A stretch of DNA of 5,278 nt from an uncultured Planctomycetaceae bacterium (GCA_947307005.1 CAMZHY010000280.1:1-5278), one strand, 5' to 3'; shown: positions 1-5,278, numbered from the stretch's first letter. Made by a program: numbers and translations. The notes: generated by a model not told the origin, from the sequence alone.

Positions 1-340
1 GATTCGCCGTCGATTCCGTCGCGAGCTGATCGTACCGCCGCGCCGTGATTCGCACCGCGACGACGCTCGGGATCGGACCGTCGAGGAGTTCCGTCGTCAC
101 CGTCCAGCGCGGCGCGTCGGGAATCGGAAGCTCGACGCCGAGCGTCGCCGTCATGGTTCCGGAAAGGATCGAACTCATCATGTTGTCGCAGACGAGCTGG
201 ACGGCGGAGTCCTCTTCGACGCGCTCGGAATACTGCGCGGAACTGCGCGTCATCGCGCTGATCAGCGCCAGTCCCATCCCGAGAATCGCGAGGACGACCA
301 AAATTTCAAGGAGCGTGAACGCGCCGCGACGTCTTTTCAT
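1..340 (-). CDS. gspI: Type II secretion minor pseudopilin GspI (partial, 3' end outside window)
   Basis: The first 113 residues of a type IV pilin-like protein are visible. It starts MKRRRGAFTLLEILVVLAIL: a short basic leader, the FTLLE processing motif with the conserved Glu at +5, then a hydrophobic N-terminal helix. Further on, VQLVCDNMMSSILSG and a PRWTV strand fit the GspI layout, in which the helix continues and a Trp-containing beta strand follows. GspI is a minor pseudopilin that forms the tip complex with GspJ and GspK and starts pseudopilus assembly in the inner membrane. The ATG overlaps the gspH stop as ATGA, and GGGAGG lies 6 nt upstream (347-352), which fixes the start and suggests translational coupling. 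The residue before the cleavage site is Ala rather than the usual Gly. The family call rests on the N-terminal half and on position after gspG and gspH; another minor pseudopilin is possible. Confidence 0.75.
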   Translation of the reverse strand, partial: MKRRRGAFTLLEILVVLAILGMGLALISAMTRSSAQYSERVEEDSAVQLVCDNMMSSILSGTMTATLGVELPIPDAPRWTVTTELLDGPIPSVVAVRITARRYDQLATESTAN

Positions 341-2070
341 TCGCCGCCTCCCGCTCCGCGTCGGCGCGCGGCGTCGCGCGGGGTCTTCGACGCGTCCGCG
401 TCTGCCGGCGTCGCCGTGACGGTTCCGGCGTCAAAAGCGTCTCCCGCGTCGGGAACGTCGGCGTTTGAAGCGGCCCCGTTCAAACTCGGCGTCGTATCGA
501 GTCCGGGCAACGCGCCGAGTCCGGGCGTTACGCCGACGCCGGTTTCTAGCCCGAGCGTCCCGTTTCCGAAGTCGTTCGTCCCGCTGGTCGCCAAGCCGCC
601 GCCGAAGTTTGCGTCCGCGCCCGTCGAACCGCCGCCGAAGGAGTAGCCGGAACGGCATTCCGTCGATCCGTAGTTGGGCGCGAAGCCCGAGGCGCCCGAG
701 GAGCCCGACGCGTCAAGCGACGAGAACCCGTCGTCGTACGGCGCCGGGTTGGGTTCAAGTCCAAGCGCGCCCCCCGCGCCGGGTCGCGAGGCGTCGAACG
801 CGTACGCGTCGCCGCCGAGCGCGCCTCCGGCGAGTTCCGGAGTCGTCGCCGCGTCGGGATTGGCGACGCCGGGGTGGGCGAGTCGGAAATATTGGTCTTG
901 CGTCAAAACGCTGTCTTCGGGGCGCGTTCCCGCAGGAACGGACGAAATGGCGGAGATGCGCGCGTAGCCCGTCAGTCCTCGAACGCCGATTTCCGAATAA
1001 TACGCGTATTTGCCGACGCTTGTGAGCCCGACGACGACGGTCGACGTCCGTCCGTTGGGAAAGAAGACGATCGGATCCGACCAAAGACTTGATTTCGTCG
1101 GGTCGTTCACATCTTCGTCGCCAAGGTCGTCTAAACCTCCGCCGAGCGTCGGGGGAGACGAGAGACTGCCGCCGAGTCGCGAGCCGAGGTCTTCCCCGAT
1201 CGAGTCGGCGAAGGCGCCCTGCGCGTTTTGCGCGTCCTGAGCGCCGCGAGGACGCTTTTTCTTGAGATTCGTCGGGGTCGAATCGGAAAGGCGCGAGAAC
1301 GTGAAGACGACGCCCCCCGTCGCCTCTTTGCGAACGACGAGTCCGTCGAGGTTGACGCGCCATGCGAGCGTGTTCGGAGTCGCGCCGATCTGGCGTTCTT
1401 CCGAGTTCATCTCGCGGATCGTGATGCTCTGAGTCGGGTTTGCGTCGTCGAGTCCGAGGGGCGCCCCGAGCGCAAATTCGCTCCCCGTTCCGAGTCCGTC
1501 GGAGGCGACTCCCGAGAGATAGCCGAGGTCGCCCGTCGTCGTTCCCAGCGTCCCGTCGCCGACAAGCGTCCCGCCCAGCGGCGACGCGTTCGCTCCGACG
1601 ACGCTATTCGAAGGACCGCGCCCCGCTTGCTCCAAGTCGGCGAGAACGTTCTCCTGCGAAAAAAGATCGTCCGACGCGCTTTCGACCCCGAGTTCGCCCG
1701 TCGCTGCGTAGTCGTACGCCCCGGCGGCGAACGCGAGCGACGCGTCGTCGTCCGAATAGAGGGAGCCGCCGAGCGCCCCGTCGAGCGAAACCGCGTCGTC
1801 GTTCATTCGGTAGATCGCTTCCTGAAGCGTCTGAAGGGGCGCGATTTCGTAGAAGCCCGTCCCCGGAACAAACCGGAAAATGTACGACTGTCCAGATCGC
1901 ATCGCCAAGAGCCGCGTTCGGTTCAGATCAATTTGAATCCCGACGACCCCGCTTTTGAATTGCGAACGCGCGTATTGACGCTGATATCCCGCGACTCCAA
2001 GACTGGAGATCGCCGCGATCAGCGCCAGAACGAGCAGCAACTCAAGGAGCGTGAACGAGGGTCTTTTCAT
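337..2070 (-). CDS. gspH: Oversized type II secretion minor pseudopilin GspH
   Basis: A 577-residue pseudopilin; GspH/FimT proteins are normally about 150-200 residues. Residues 1-90 hold the leader MKRPS, the FTLLE motif (Glu10), a hydrophobic helix and the usual first strands (RTRLLAMRSGQSYIFRF). A Gly/Ala/Asp-rich stretch follows (about 91-210), then strand-like sequence (about 215-260: NTLAWRVNLDGLVV, GGVVFTFSR). A second low-complexity stretch (about 270-325) precedes the recognisable GspH ending DPIVFFPNGRTSTVVVGLTS and IGVRGLTGYARI (332-372). From about 400 to 577 there is a Gly/Ala/Asp/Ser/Thr-rich tail. GspH is a minor pseudopilin near the pseudopilus tip. I chose M at 2070 because it gives a normal short prepilin leader; an in-frame ATG at 2193 would put 41 extra residues before it. 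There is no clear Shine-Dalgarno before the chosen start. The residue before the cleavage site is Ser, not Gly. Confidence 0.8.
   Translation of the reverse strand: MKRPSFTLLELLLVLALIAAISSLGVAGYQRQYARSQFKSGVVGIQIDLNRTRLLAMRSGQSYIFRFVPGTGFYEIAPLQTLQEAIYRMNDDAVSLDGALGGSLYSDDDASLAFAAGAYDYAATGELGVESASDDLFSQENVLADLEQAGRGPSNSVVGANASPLGGTLVGDGTLGTTTGDLGYLSGVASDGLGTGSEFALGAPLGLDDANPTQSITIREMNSEERQIGATPNTLAWRVNLDGLVVRKEATGGVVFTFSRLSDSTPTNLKKKRPRGAQDAQNAQGAFADSIGEDLGSRLGGSLSSPPTLGGGLDDLGDEDVNDPTKSSLWSDPIVFFPNGRTSTVVVGLTSVGKYAYYSEIGVRGLTGYARISAISSVPAGTRPEDSVLTQDQYFRLAHPGVANPDAATTPELAGGALGGDAYAFDASRPGAGGALGLEPNPAPYDDGFSSLDASGSSGASGFAPNYGSTECRSGYSFGGGSTGADANFGGGLATSGTNDFGNGTLGLETGVGVTPGLGALPGLDTTPSLNGAASNADVPDAGDAFDAGTVTATPADADASKTPRDAARRRGAGGGE
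347..352 (-). promoter_or_regulatory. Ribosome binding site of gspI, inside the end of gspH
   Basis: On the minus strand GGGAGG stands 6 nt before the ATG at 340-338. It lies in the last codons of gspH, which encode the RRRGAGGGE end. It is a good Shine-Dalgarno match and supports the ATGA-overlapping start of gspI. Confidence 0.6.
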
Positions 2071-2104
2071 GATCGACAAGGAGCGAATTGAACGGACTCC
2101 GCAT

Positions 2105-2138
2105 ATAAAACAGGCGCGGCTCGGGAAACGCCCGCGCC
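2105..2138 (-). terminator. Hairpin with short U tract between gspG and gspH (terminator or attenuator)
   Basis: On the minus strand GGCGCGG (2138-2132) pairs with CCGCGCC (2119-2113) around a 12-nt loop that can pair further (CGGG with CCCG, with a small bulge). TGTTTTATAT follows. It starts 66 nt after the gspG stop and ends before the gspH start. The U tract is short, so partial read-through is plausible. That would fit high GspG and low GspH/GspI output, but it is inference. Confidence 0.5.
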
Positions 2139-2204
2139 GCGTCTTTACAACGTTTCCATAACGGAAGAGGTCTTTGCCGTTTTGAACGGACAATCACAAC
2201 GGGA

Positions 2205-3417
2205 TCACATCATCCCGCCGCCGGGATTCATACCCCCGCCGGGGTTCATCCCGGGATTCATTCCGCCGGGATTCATTCCCCCACCGGGATTCATTCCGGG
2301 GTTCATCCCGCCTGGATTCATTCCTCCGCCTGGATTCATTCCGGGGTTCATCCCGCCCGGATTCATCATTCCGCCGTCAGTCATGCCGGGATTCATCATG
2401 CCGGGATTCATCATGCCGGGGTCGGTCATGCCGGGATTCATCATACTAGGATCGGTCATTCCTGGATTCATCATGCCGTTGGGGTTCATCATGCTCCCGT
2501 CGGGATTCATCATGCCGGGGTTCATCATGCTTCCGTCGGGATTCGTCATGCCTCCAGGGTTCATCACGTTTCCAGGCGCCATGCCGGGCTGCATTCCGTT
2601 GGCGTTATTCTGCGCGCGCTGCAAGCCGGAAGTATCCTCGGAATCCCAACTGATGACGTCGTCGCCGTCGCCGTTGTTGTCTTCCTTGTCGGGACCGCAG
2701 GACCAGACCGCCGGTTTTTTCCCGTCCCCTTTCGTCGTCGGCCATTCGTAACGGTACGGTTGATTCCATGGGTCTTTAAGGTCTTGTTCTTTGATGTACG
2801 GCTCGACGATTTTGGGGCGTTTGTAAACCTGTTGTTGCGGCTGTTGCTGCATGCCGTTCATATTGCCGCCCATCATATTGCCGTTCATGCCGCCCATTCC
2901 GGACATGTCGCCGCCCATATTGCCGTTCGTTCCGCCCATTCCGGACATGGCGCCGCCCATGCCGTTCATACCGCCCATTCCGGACATGTCGCCGCCCATG
3001 CCTCCCATGCCGTTCATTCCGGACATGTCGCCGCCCATATTGCCGTTCGGTTGCGCCGTACATTCCGTCCATCATGCCGTTGGGCGACTGCATGCCTTGC
3101 TGACCCTGCATGCCCTGTTGACCCTGCATGTTCTGCGGTTGTTGCTGGGAAGCGTTCGGATTGTCGATATTGGCGAGGATATAGAGACCTTCGTCTTGAG
3201 TCGGATAACGTCCGAAGTCCATATAGAAGAGTTCAAGCGCGTTGGCGAGCTTGTCTTGGACTTGGACGGTCGCCGTTCGGATCAACGCTTTACGATACTG
3301 TCCCCAGACGGTCGTGCCGAGCATCCCGATGACGACGATGAGAATCGCCATAACGATGAGAAGTTCGAGCAGCGTAAAGCCCGATCTCTTTGACGATATT
3401 CTTACGACGCGTTTCAT
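2205..3417 (-). CDS. gspG: Type II secretion major pseudopilin GspG, frame-disrupted, with Met-rich repeat insertion and tail
   Basis: Frame one (from 3417) gives MKRVVRISSKRSGFTLLELLIVMAIL, then LANALELFYMDFGRYPTQDEGL (residues about 57-78). This is the canonical GspG start: Gly13/Phe14 cleavage, Glu18, and the YPT..EGL motif. A Gln/Met/Gly-rich stretch begins near residue 89. Near 3049-3050 the frame changes. The second frame (open from 3038 to the TGA at 2207-2205) carries the Met/Gly/Asn repeats and then the missing GspG half: YIKEQDLKDPWNQPYRYEWP, GPDKEDNNGDGDDVISWD, equivalent to the family DPWGNPY and Asp-rich calcium-loop region. Removing one base joins the halves into 403 residues, against about 140-150 normally. 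About 140 residues of Met-Asn-Pro-Gly repeats form the tail. GspG builds the pseudopilus shaft that pushes substrates through the GspD secretin. AAGGAG (3426-3431) lies 8 nt before the ATG. Without the shift, frame one runs to a stop at 2776 and gives a 213-residue product with an Arg-rich end. Confidence 0.85.
2208..2563 (-). repeat. Tandem repeats encoding Met-Asn-Pro-Gly tail of GspG
   Basis: The region is built from imperfect short units such as GGGATTCATCATGCC on the plus strand. They read as (M)MNPGM, NPGGMNPGMNPGGG and related peptides in the gspG frame. Unit lengths are multiples of 3, so copy-number change would keep the frame. The tail ends GGGMM just before the TGA. Confidence 0.85.
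2855..3060 (-). repeat. 39-42 bp tandem repeats encoding Met/Gly/Asn/Asp insertion in GspG
   Basis: The plus-strand 12-mer ATTCCGGACATG recurs at 2896, 2938, 2977 and 3016, giving periods of 42, 39 and 39 bp. Each unit encodes variants of MGGDMSGMGGMNG in the gspG frame. The block sits between the YPTQDEGL half and the DPWNQPY half of the pseudopilin. Comparing copies shows that the segment at 3041-3053 carries one more G (plus strand) than the matching segment at 2921-2932. Confidence 0.85.
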
Positions 3418-3425
3418 AACAAACG

Positions 3426-3431
3426 CTCCTT
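3426..3431 (-). promoter_or_regulatory. Ribosome binding site of gspG
   Basis: AAGGAG on the minus strand, 8 nt before the ATG at 3417-3415. It is strong and well spaced, and supports the 13-residue prepilin leader. Confidence 0.65.
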
Positions 3432-3559
3432 TTTATGCTAAGTTCAGTCTGGCAAAACGTCCGACCGCGCAAAACGCGAACGAGACGTTTTTACGACGCC
3501 CTTCCCAACGCGTGAATTTCGATGGAACCGCTAGGGCGAATCAACCGCTTTATGCCGGA

Positions 3560-3568
3560 ATTATAGCA
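3560..3568 (-). promoter_or_regulatory. Extended -10 promoter for the gspGHI operon
   Basis: On the minus strand TGC followed directly by TATAAT is a perfect extended -10 element. It lies in an AT-rich stretch (about 3560-3650), in contrast to the GC-rich coding sequence around it. No good -35 hexamer is seen at 16-18 nt, which is tolerated in extended -10 promoters. Transcription would start near 3553, leaving a leader of about 135 nt before gspG. The rest of the gap between 3418 and 3673 shows no gene. Confidence 0.5.
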
Positions 3569-3673
3569 TTTTGAAGATTAAAAGAAAAGAGAAATTTCAA
3601 ACCTTGCTTGGTTTTCTGAAGAAAATATGTAATTATTCAGATTATTTGCCGCTGAAAAGGGAGACGAATCGAC

Positions 3674-3703
3674 AAAAAAGGACGCTTTTTTCAAGCGTCC
3701 TTT
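3674..3703 (-). terminator. Intrinsic terminator of the lipoprotein gene
   Basis: An 11-bp perfect stem, AAAGGACGCTT/AAGCGTCCTTT (arms 3677-3687 and 3693-3703), has a 5-nt loop and a T tract on the minus strand (3679-3674). It begins 28 nt after the TGA at 3734-3732 and separates that gene from the gspG promoter. Confidence 0.85.
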
Positions 3704-3731
3704 GAGCGTTTAGAGTTGACCGACCGCAATA

Positions 3732-4082
3732 TCAGTCGTCGGGACCGAGGGGGCCGAACGTGTCGCGATCGGAGACTTCCCACGCGGACGTCGACGTTCG
3801 CGGACGCTGCATGTCCCAGCCTCGGGGGCGCGTCGCAAGGGAGCGCGGTCCAACCTCGGCGTCGACGTAAGGATCGCCCCCTTCCGGGAAATTCATGGCG
3901 CGCAGTTCCTGCTCTTCACGGGACGGGGGAATCAGCGTCGGGAACCAGAATCGCTTGTTGTTCGGATTCTCGTTCCACGCCTTGCACCCGCACGCGGACG
4001 CGAGCGTCGCGAACGCGGTCGCGATGAAGACGCGTCGCGTCACGTTTCTCTTTTTTATCTTTGTTTTGATCGTCTGTTCCAT
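3732..4082 (-). CDS. Small exported protein, probable lipoprotein with Tat-like leader; function unknown
   Basis: A 116-residue protein. The N terminus is basic (KTKIKKRNVTRR), followed by a short hydrophobic segment VFIATAFATLASA and then CGC (Cys31, Cys33). T15-R16-R17-V18-F19-I20 resembles a twin-arginine motif, and LASAC is an imperfect lipobox with Ala rather than Leu at -3. Lipidation at Cys31 is therefore likely but not certain. The mature part is hydrophilic and rich in Pro, Arg, Glu and Asp (FWFPTLIPPSREEQELRAMNF; ends DTFGPLGPDD), with no domain I recognise. AAGGAG at 4092-4097 lies 9 nt before the ATG, which supports this start. It has its own terminator, so it is probably a single-gene unit and not part of the pseudopilin operon downstream. 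A small membrane-anchored envelope protein is the most that can be said. Confidence 0.7.
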   Translation of the reverse strand: MEQTIKTKIKKRNVTRRVFIATAFATLASACGCKAWNENPNNKRFWFPTLIPPSREEQELRAMNFPEGGDPYVDAEVGPRSLATRPRGWDMQRPRTSTSAWEVSDRDTFGPLGPDD

Positions 4083-4091
4083 CCTTTACGA

Positions 4092-4097
4092 CTCCTT
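4092..4097 (-). promoter_or_regulatory. Ribosome binding site of the putative lipoprotein gene
   Basis: AAGGAG on the minus strand with a 9-nt gap to the ATG at 4082-4080. It decides the start in favour of the basic, Tat-like leader. Confidence 0.6.
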
Positions 4098-4196
4098 TTG
4101 CGACGAACGCGTCCATACGCCGGCAGACGCTTCGCTAAACGCGGCGCGCCCCGTCTAGGAATCGGACTCTTTAGACCCCGACGTCGAGGGAATTGG

Positions 4197-4225
4197 AGAA
4201 TACATTTTATTTTTCTCCGTAGCAA
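4197..4225 (-). promoter_or_regulatory. Candidate sigma-70-type promoter for the putative lipoprotein gene
   Basis: On the minus strand TTGCTA (4225-4220) and TATTCT (4202-4197) are separated by 17 nt. Each matches the consensus at four of six positions. The pair sits in a local AT-rich patch just after the preceding terminator, about 115 nt before the start codon. The rest of the gap (4083-4279) shows no gene. The call is weak, since such pairs can arise by chance. Confidence 0.3.
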
Positions 4226-4279
4226 GAGCGGTATTTTTCTAATATTCGCGTTGTACGGATTAAGGAGGGACGGTCGGTC

Positions 4280-4312
4280 AAAAAAAATCGCGCCGCTCTT
4301 GCGAACGACGCG
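4280..4312 (-). terminator. Intrinsic terminator of the His/Pro-rich secreted protein gene
   Basis: On the minus strand a 10-bp stem (4312-4303 with 4298-4289, three G-T pairs) is closed by a GCAA tetraloop of the GNRA class. ATTTTTTTT follows. It starts 36 nt after the TAA at 4351-4349. Confidence 0.85.
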
Positions 4313-4348
4313 ATCATGATTCATTTAGGCGCAAAGACCTCGAGAGGG

Positions 4349-4759
4349 TTAAAACCTAGGCGCTCCAGGGTGCGGTCCGCCCGGATGCGGTCCCGGATGC
4401 GGATGAGGGCCCAGATGCGGATGAGGACCCGGATGCGGATGCGGATGCGGGCCGGGGTACGGTCGCGGATAGGGCGGATAAGGCGGATAGGGCGGATAAG
4501 GCGGGTACGGCGGATACGGTCGCGGAGGAATGAATCGTGGCGGAGGAGGCGGGAGATACCGCGGAACCACGACGGGAACCGCATAGTACCCGGGATTGCC
4601 GACGCCGACGCCGATTCCGACGCTTCCCGTATTAACGCTAAGCCGGAAATCCGCCGCGCTTGCCTGTCGCGGCGGGATAGCGAACAGGACGACCCCTAGA
4701 GTGAAGACGGCTACGACTGCAGTCAGACGACGATTGAAGATTGGATTTGCCTTTTTCAT
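4349..4759 (-). CDS. Secreted protein with PPY repeats and His-Pro-Gly tail; function unknown
   Basis: A 136-residue protein. Residues 1-35 form a classical Sec signal peptide: basic MKKANPIFNRR, hydrophobic LTAVVAVFTLGVVLFAI, and an ASA cleavage site before ADF. The mature part opens with a short segment, about 30 residues, that may form strands (FRLSVNTGSVGIGVGVG). Then come PPPPPRF, five PPY units (residues about 83-97), and a tail of alternating His and Pro with Gly (about 103-132). The tail could bind metal ions such as Ni, Zn or Cu, but no catalytic motif is seen. An AAAGGG sequence (4767-4772) lies 7 nt before the ATG, which supports the start. It is probably monocistronic, with its own terminator. 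I do not recognise the family; Pro-rich cell-wall or surface proteins are the nearest general type. Confidence 0.75.
   Translation of the reverse strand: MKKANPIFNRRLTAVVAVFTLGVVLFAIPPRQASAADFRLSVNTGSVGIGVGVGNPGYYAVPVVVPRYLPPPPPRFIPPRPYPPYPPYPPYPPYPPYPRPYPGPHPHPHPGPHPHLGPHPHPGPHPGGPHPGAPRF
4370..4530 (-). repeat. Short tandem repeats encoding PPY and HP/GPH units
   Basis: Two adjacent simple-repeat blocks lie in the secreted-protein gene. GCGGATAGG/GCGGATAAGG-like 9-bp units (about 4466-4515) encode PPY. GATGCG-type units (about 4380-4450) encode alternating His and Pro. Both keep the frame and should be prone to slippage. Confidence 0.8.
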
Positions 4760-5032
4760 GATTAAGCCCTTTCAAAACGACTAAGTGAACAGATTGCCGG
4801 AATCTCGACGACGCGAGCATAGACGGGACGATTCGCCGAGGCTACGACGCGTTGAAAGGAACCGAATGAAACGGAAACCGGCGTTTGCGATTTCTTAACG
4901 ATCAGGCGCGGCGAACTCGGACGTCCGTTCGCGTCTACCCCTATGTATGCGTTTCAGGAGAAAAATGACGCCAAAAAATAAATTTTTCTCAAAAAAATTT
5001 CGTCGGCAAGGAAAAGAGTGAAAAGCGGGAAT
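4760..5032. other. Non-coding gap upstream of the secreted-protein gene, with AT-rich inverted repeat
   Basis: No convincing gene is present. AAATTTTT at 4980-4987 is mirrored by AAAAATTT at 4993-5000, forming a small AT-rich inverted repeat near the terminator of the preceding gene. It could be an upstream promoter element or simply AT-rich spacer. I found no well-spaced -35/-10 pair here. Confidence 0.35.
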
Positions 5033-5063
5033 AAAAAAACGCGCGACCGCAGGGGGGCGCGCG
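5033..5063 (-). terminator. Intrinsic terminator of the Pro/Gly/Arg-rich gene
   Basis: On the minus strand CGCGCG (5063-5058) pairs with CGCGCG (5045-5040), extended by a GG/CC pair across a one-base bulge. A 7-nt loop closes it and seven Ts follow (5039-5033). It begins 31 nt after the TGA at 5097-5095. Confidence 0.75.
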
Positions 5064-5094
5064 CTTTCCACCACTTTGTTTTAGAGTTGACGAT

Positions 5095-5278
5095 TCACCT
5101 TCGAGGGCCGCCGGGCTGATTTCGTGGTCCGCCGGGCATGGGAGCTCGATGGGGCGCTGAGGCGGGTCCGAAATCGTGGGGCGCGGGGCCGAAGCCTCGA
5201 GCGCCGGGCGTTGGACGTCGGTCGGGCGCGGGAGCTGGTCTCATTCCATGCGGGGGCATGGGCGCGCCATGTCGCGGC
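5095..5278 (-). CDS. C-terminal end of a Pro/Gly/Arg-rich protein (partial, 5' end outside window)
   Basis: About 60 residues are open from the window edge to a TGA at 5097-5095. The composition is dominated by Pro, Gly, Arg, Ala and His, with loosely repeated peptides (GAPMPP, RAPMPGGPR, QPGGPRR; GFGPAPHDFGPA). The end resembles that of the neighbouring secreted protein (PGGPHPGAPRF against PGGPRNQPGGPRR), so the two may be of the same general type. A terminator follows at the expected distance. The 5' end, and so any signal peptide, lies outside the window. A second frame is also open to a TAA near 5082; I prefer this one because of its internal peptide repeats. Function unknown. Confidence 0.5.
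   Translation of the reverse strand, partial: PRHGAPMPPHGMRPAPAPDRRPTPGARGFGPAPHDFGPASAPHRAPMPGGPRNQPGGPRR

Noticed and set aside
1228..2091. Long plus-strand open frames opposite gspH (also 465-1025 and 1440-1958)
   Set aside because: They are Arg-rich shadows caused by the GC-rich codon pattern of gspH. They show no domain, and the opposite strand carries recognisable GspH motifs.
2071..2193. In-frame upstream extension of gspH starting at the ATG at 2193
   Set aside because: It would add 41 residues before MKRPSFTLLE, far longer than a usual prepilin leader, and would cover the intergenic hairpin.
2182..2751. Plus-strand open frame encoding PPGFIPGFIPP repeats
   Set aside because: It is the antisense reading of the Met-Asn-Pro-Gly repeats of gspG; the same holds for the PPIPDM frame at 2851-3393.
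2776..3048. Arg/His-rich continuation of the first gspG frame (RQYGRRHVRN repeats)
   Set aside because: It is open only because the repeats have no stop in this frame. The conserved GspG C-terminal half is in the other frame, so this is probably not the functional end, though it is what unshifted translation would produce.
2855..3060. CRISPR array
   Set aside because: The 39-42 bp units are contiguous and protein-coding, with no unique spacers.
4124..4160. AGACG...CGTCT inverted repeat with a GGCGCGCC palindrome upstream of the lipoprotein gene
   Set aside because: Only five outer base pairs around a large loop; no evidence of a riboswitch or operator beyond chance in GC-rich sequence.
4055..4324. 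Minus-strand basic open frame between the secreted-protein and lipoprotein genes (and the plus-strand frame at 4098-4319)
   Set aside because: It covers the terminator and the probable promoter region, overlaps the lipoprotein start, and has no recognisable features.

Overview
The window looks like a chromosomal piece of a fairly GC-rich, Gram-negative-type bacterium. A Planctomycetota/PVC-group origin is my best inference. It rests on FTLLELLLVLALI-type prepilin leaders, pseudopilins with very long low-complexity additions, and small exported proteins of extreme composition. No 16S or ribosomal marker is present to confirm it. Every gene I can support lies on the minus strand, so the window is best read from right to left.

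Right part (about 5278 to 3674): three small, apparently single-gene units, each followed by its own intrinsic terminator. First is the C-terminal end of a Pro/Gly/Arg-rich protein (5278-5095). Next is a 136-residue secreted protein with a signal peptide, PPY repeats and a His-Pro-Gly tail (4759-4349). Last is a 116-residue probable lipoprotein with a Tat-like leader (4082-3732).

Left part (about 3568 to 1): the start of a type II secretion (T2SS) pseudopilin operon in the standard order gspG-gspH-gspI. An extended -10 promoter sits near 3560-3568. gspG (3417-2205) encodes the major pseudopilin, but its two conserved halves lie in different reading frames. They are separated by a Met/Gly/Asn-rich tandem-repeat insertion, and one extra base near 3049-3050 shifts the frame. 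A second Met-Asn-Pro-Gly repeat tract forms the C-terminal tail. gspH (2070-337) encodes 577 residues, several times the family norm, because Gly/Ala/Asp-rich sequence is inserted and appended. gspI (340 to below 1) overlaps the gspH stop by ATGA and runs off the left edge.

Together gspG, gspH and gspI should supply the major pseudopilin and two minor tip pseudopilins of a periplasmic pseudopilus. gspJ, gspK and other T2SS genes may lie beyond the left edge. A hairpin between gspG and gspH could lower expression of the minor pseudopilins relative to GspG. The most notable features are the low-complexity expansions of conserved pseudopilin folds and the frameshift within the repeat tract of gspG.
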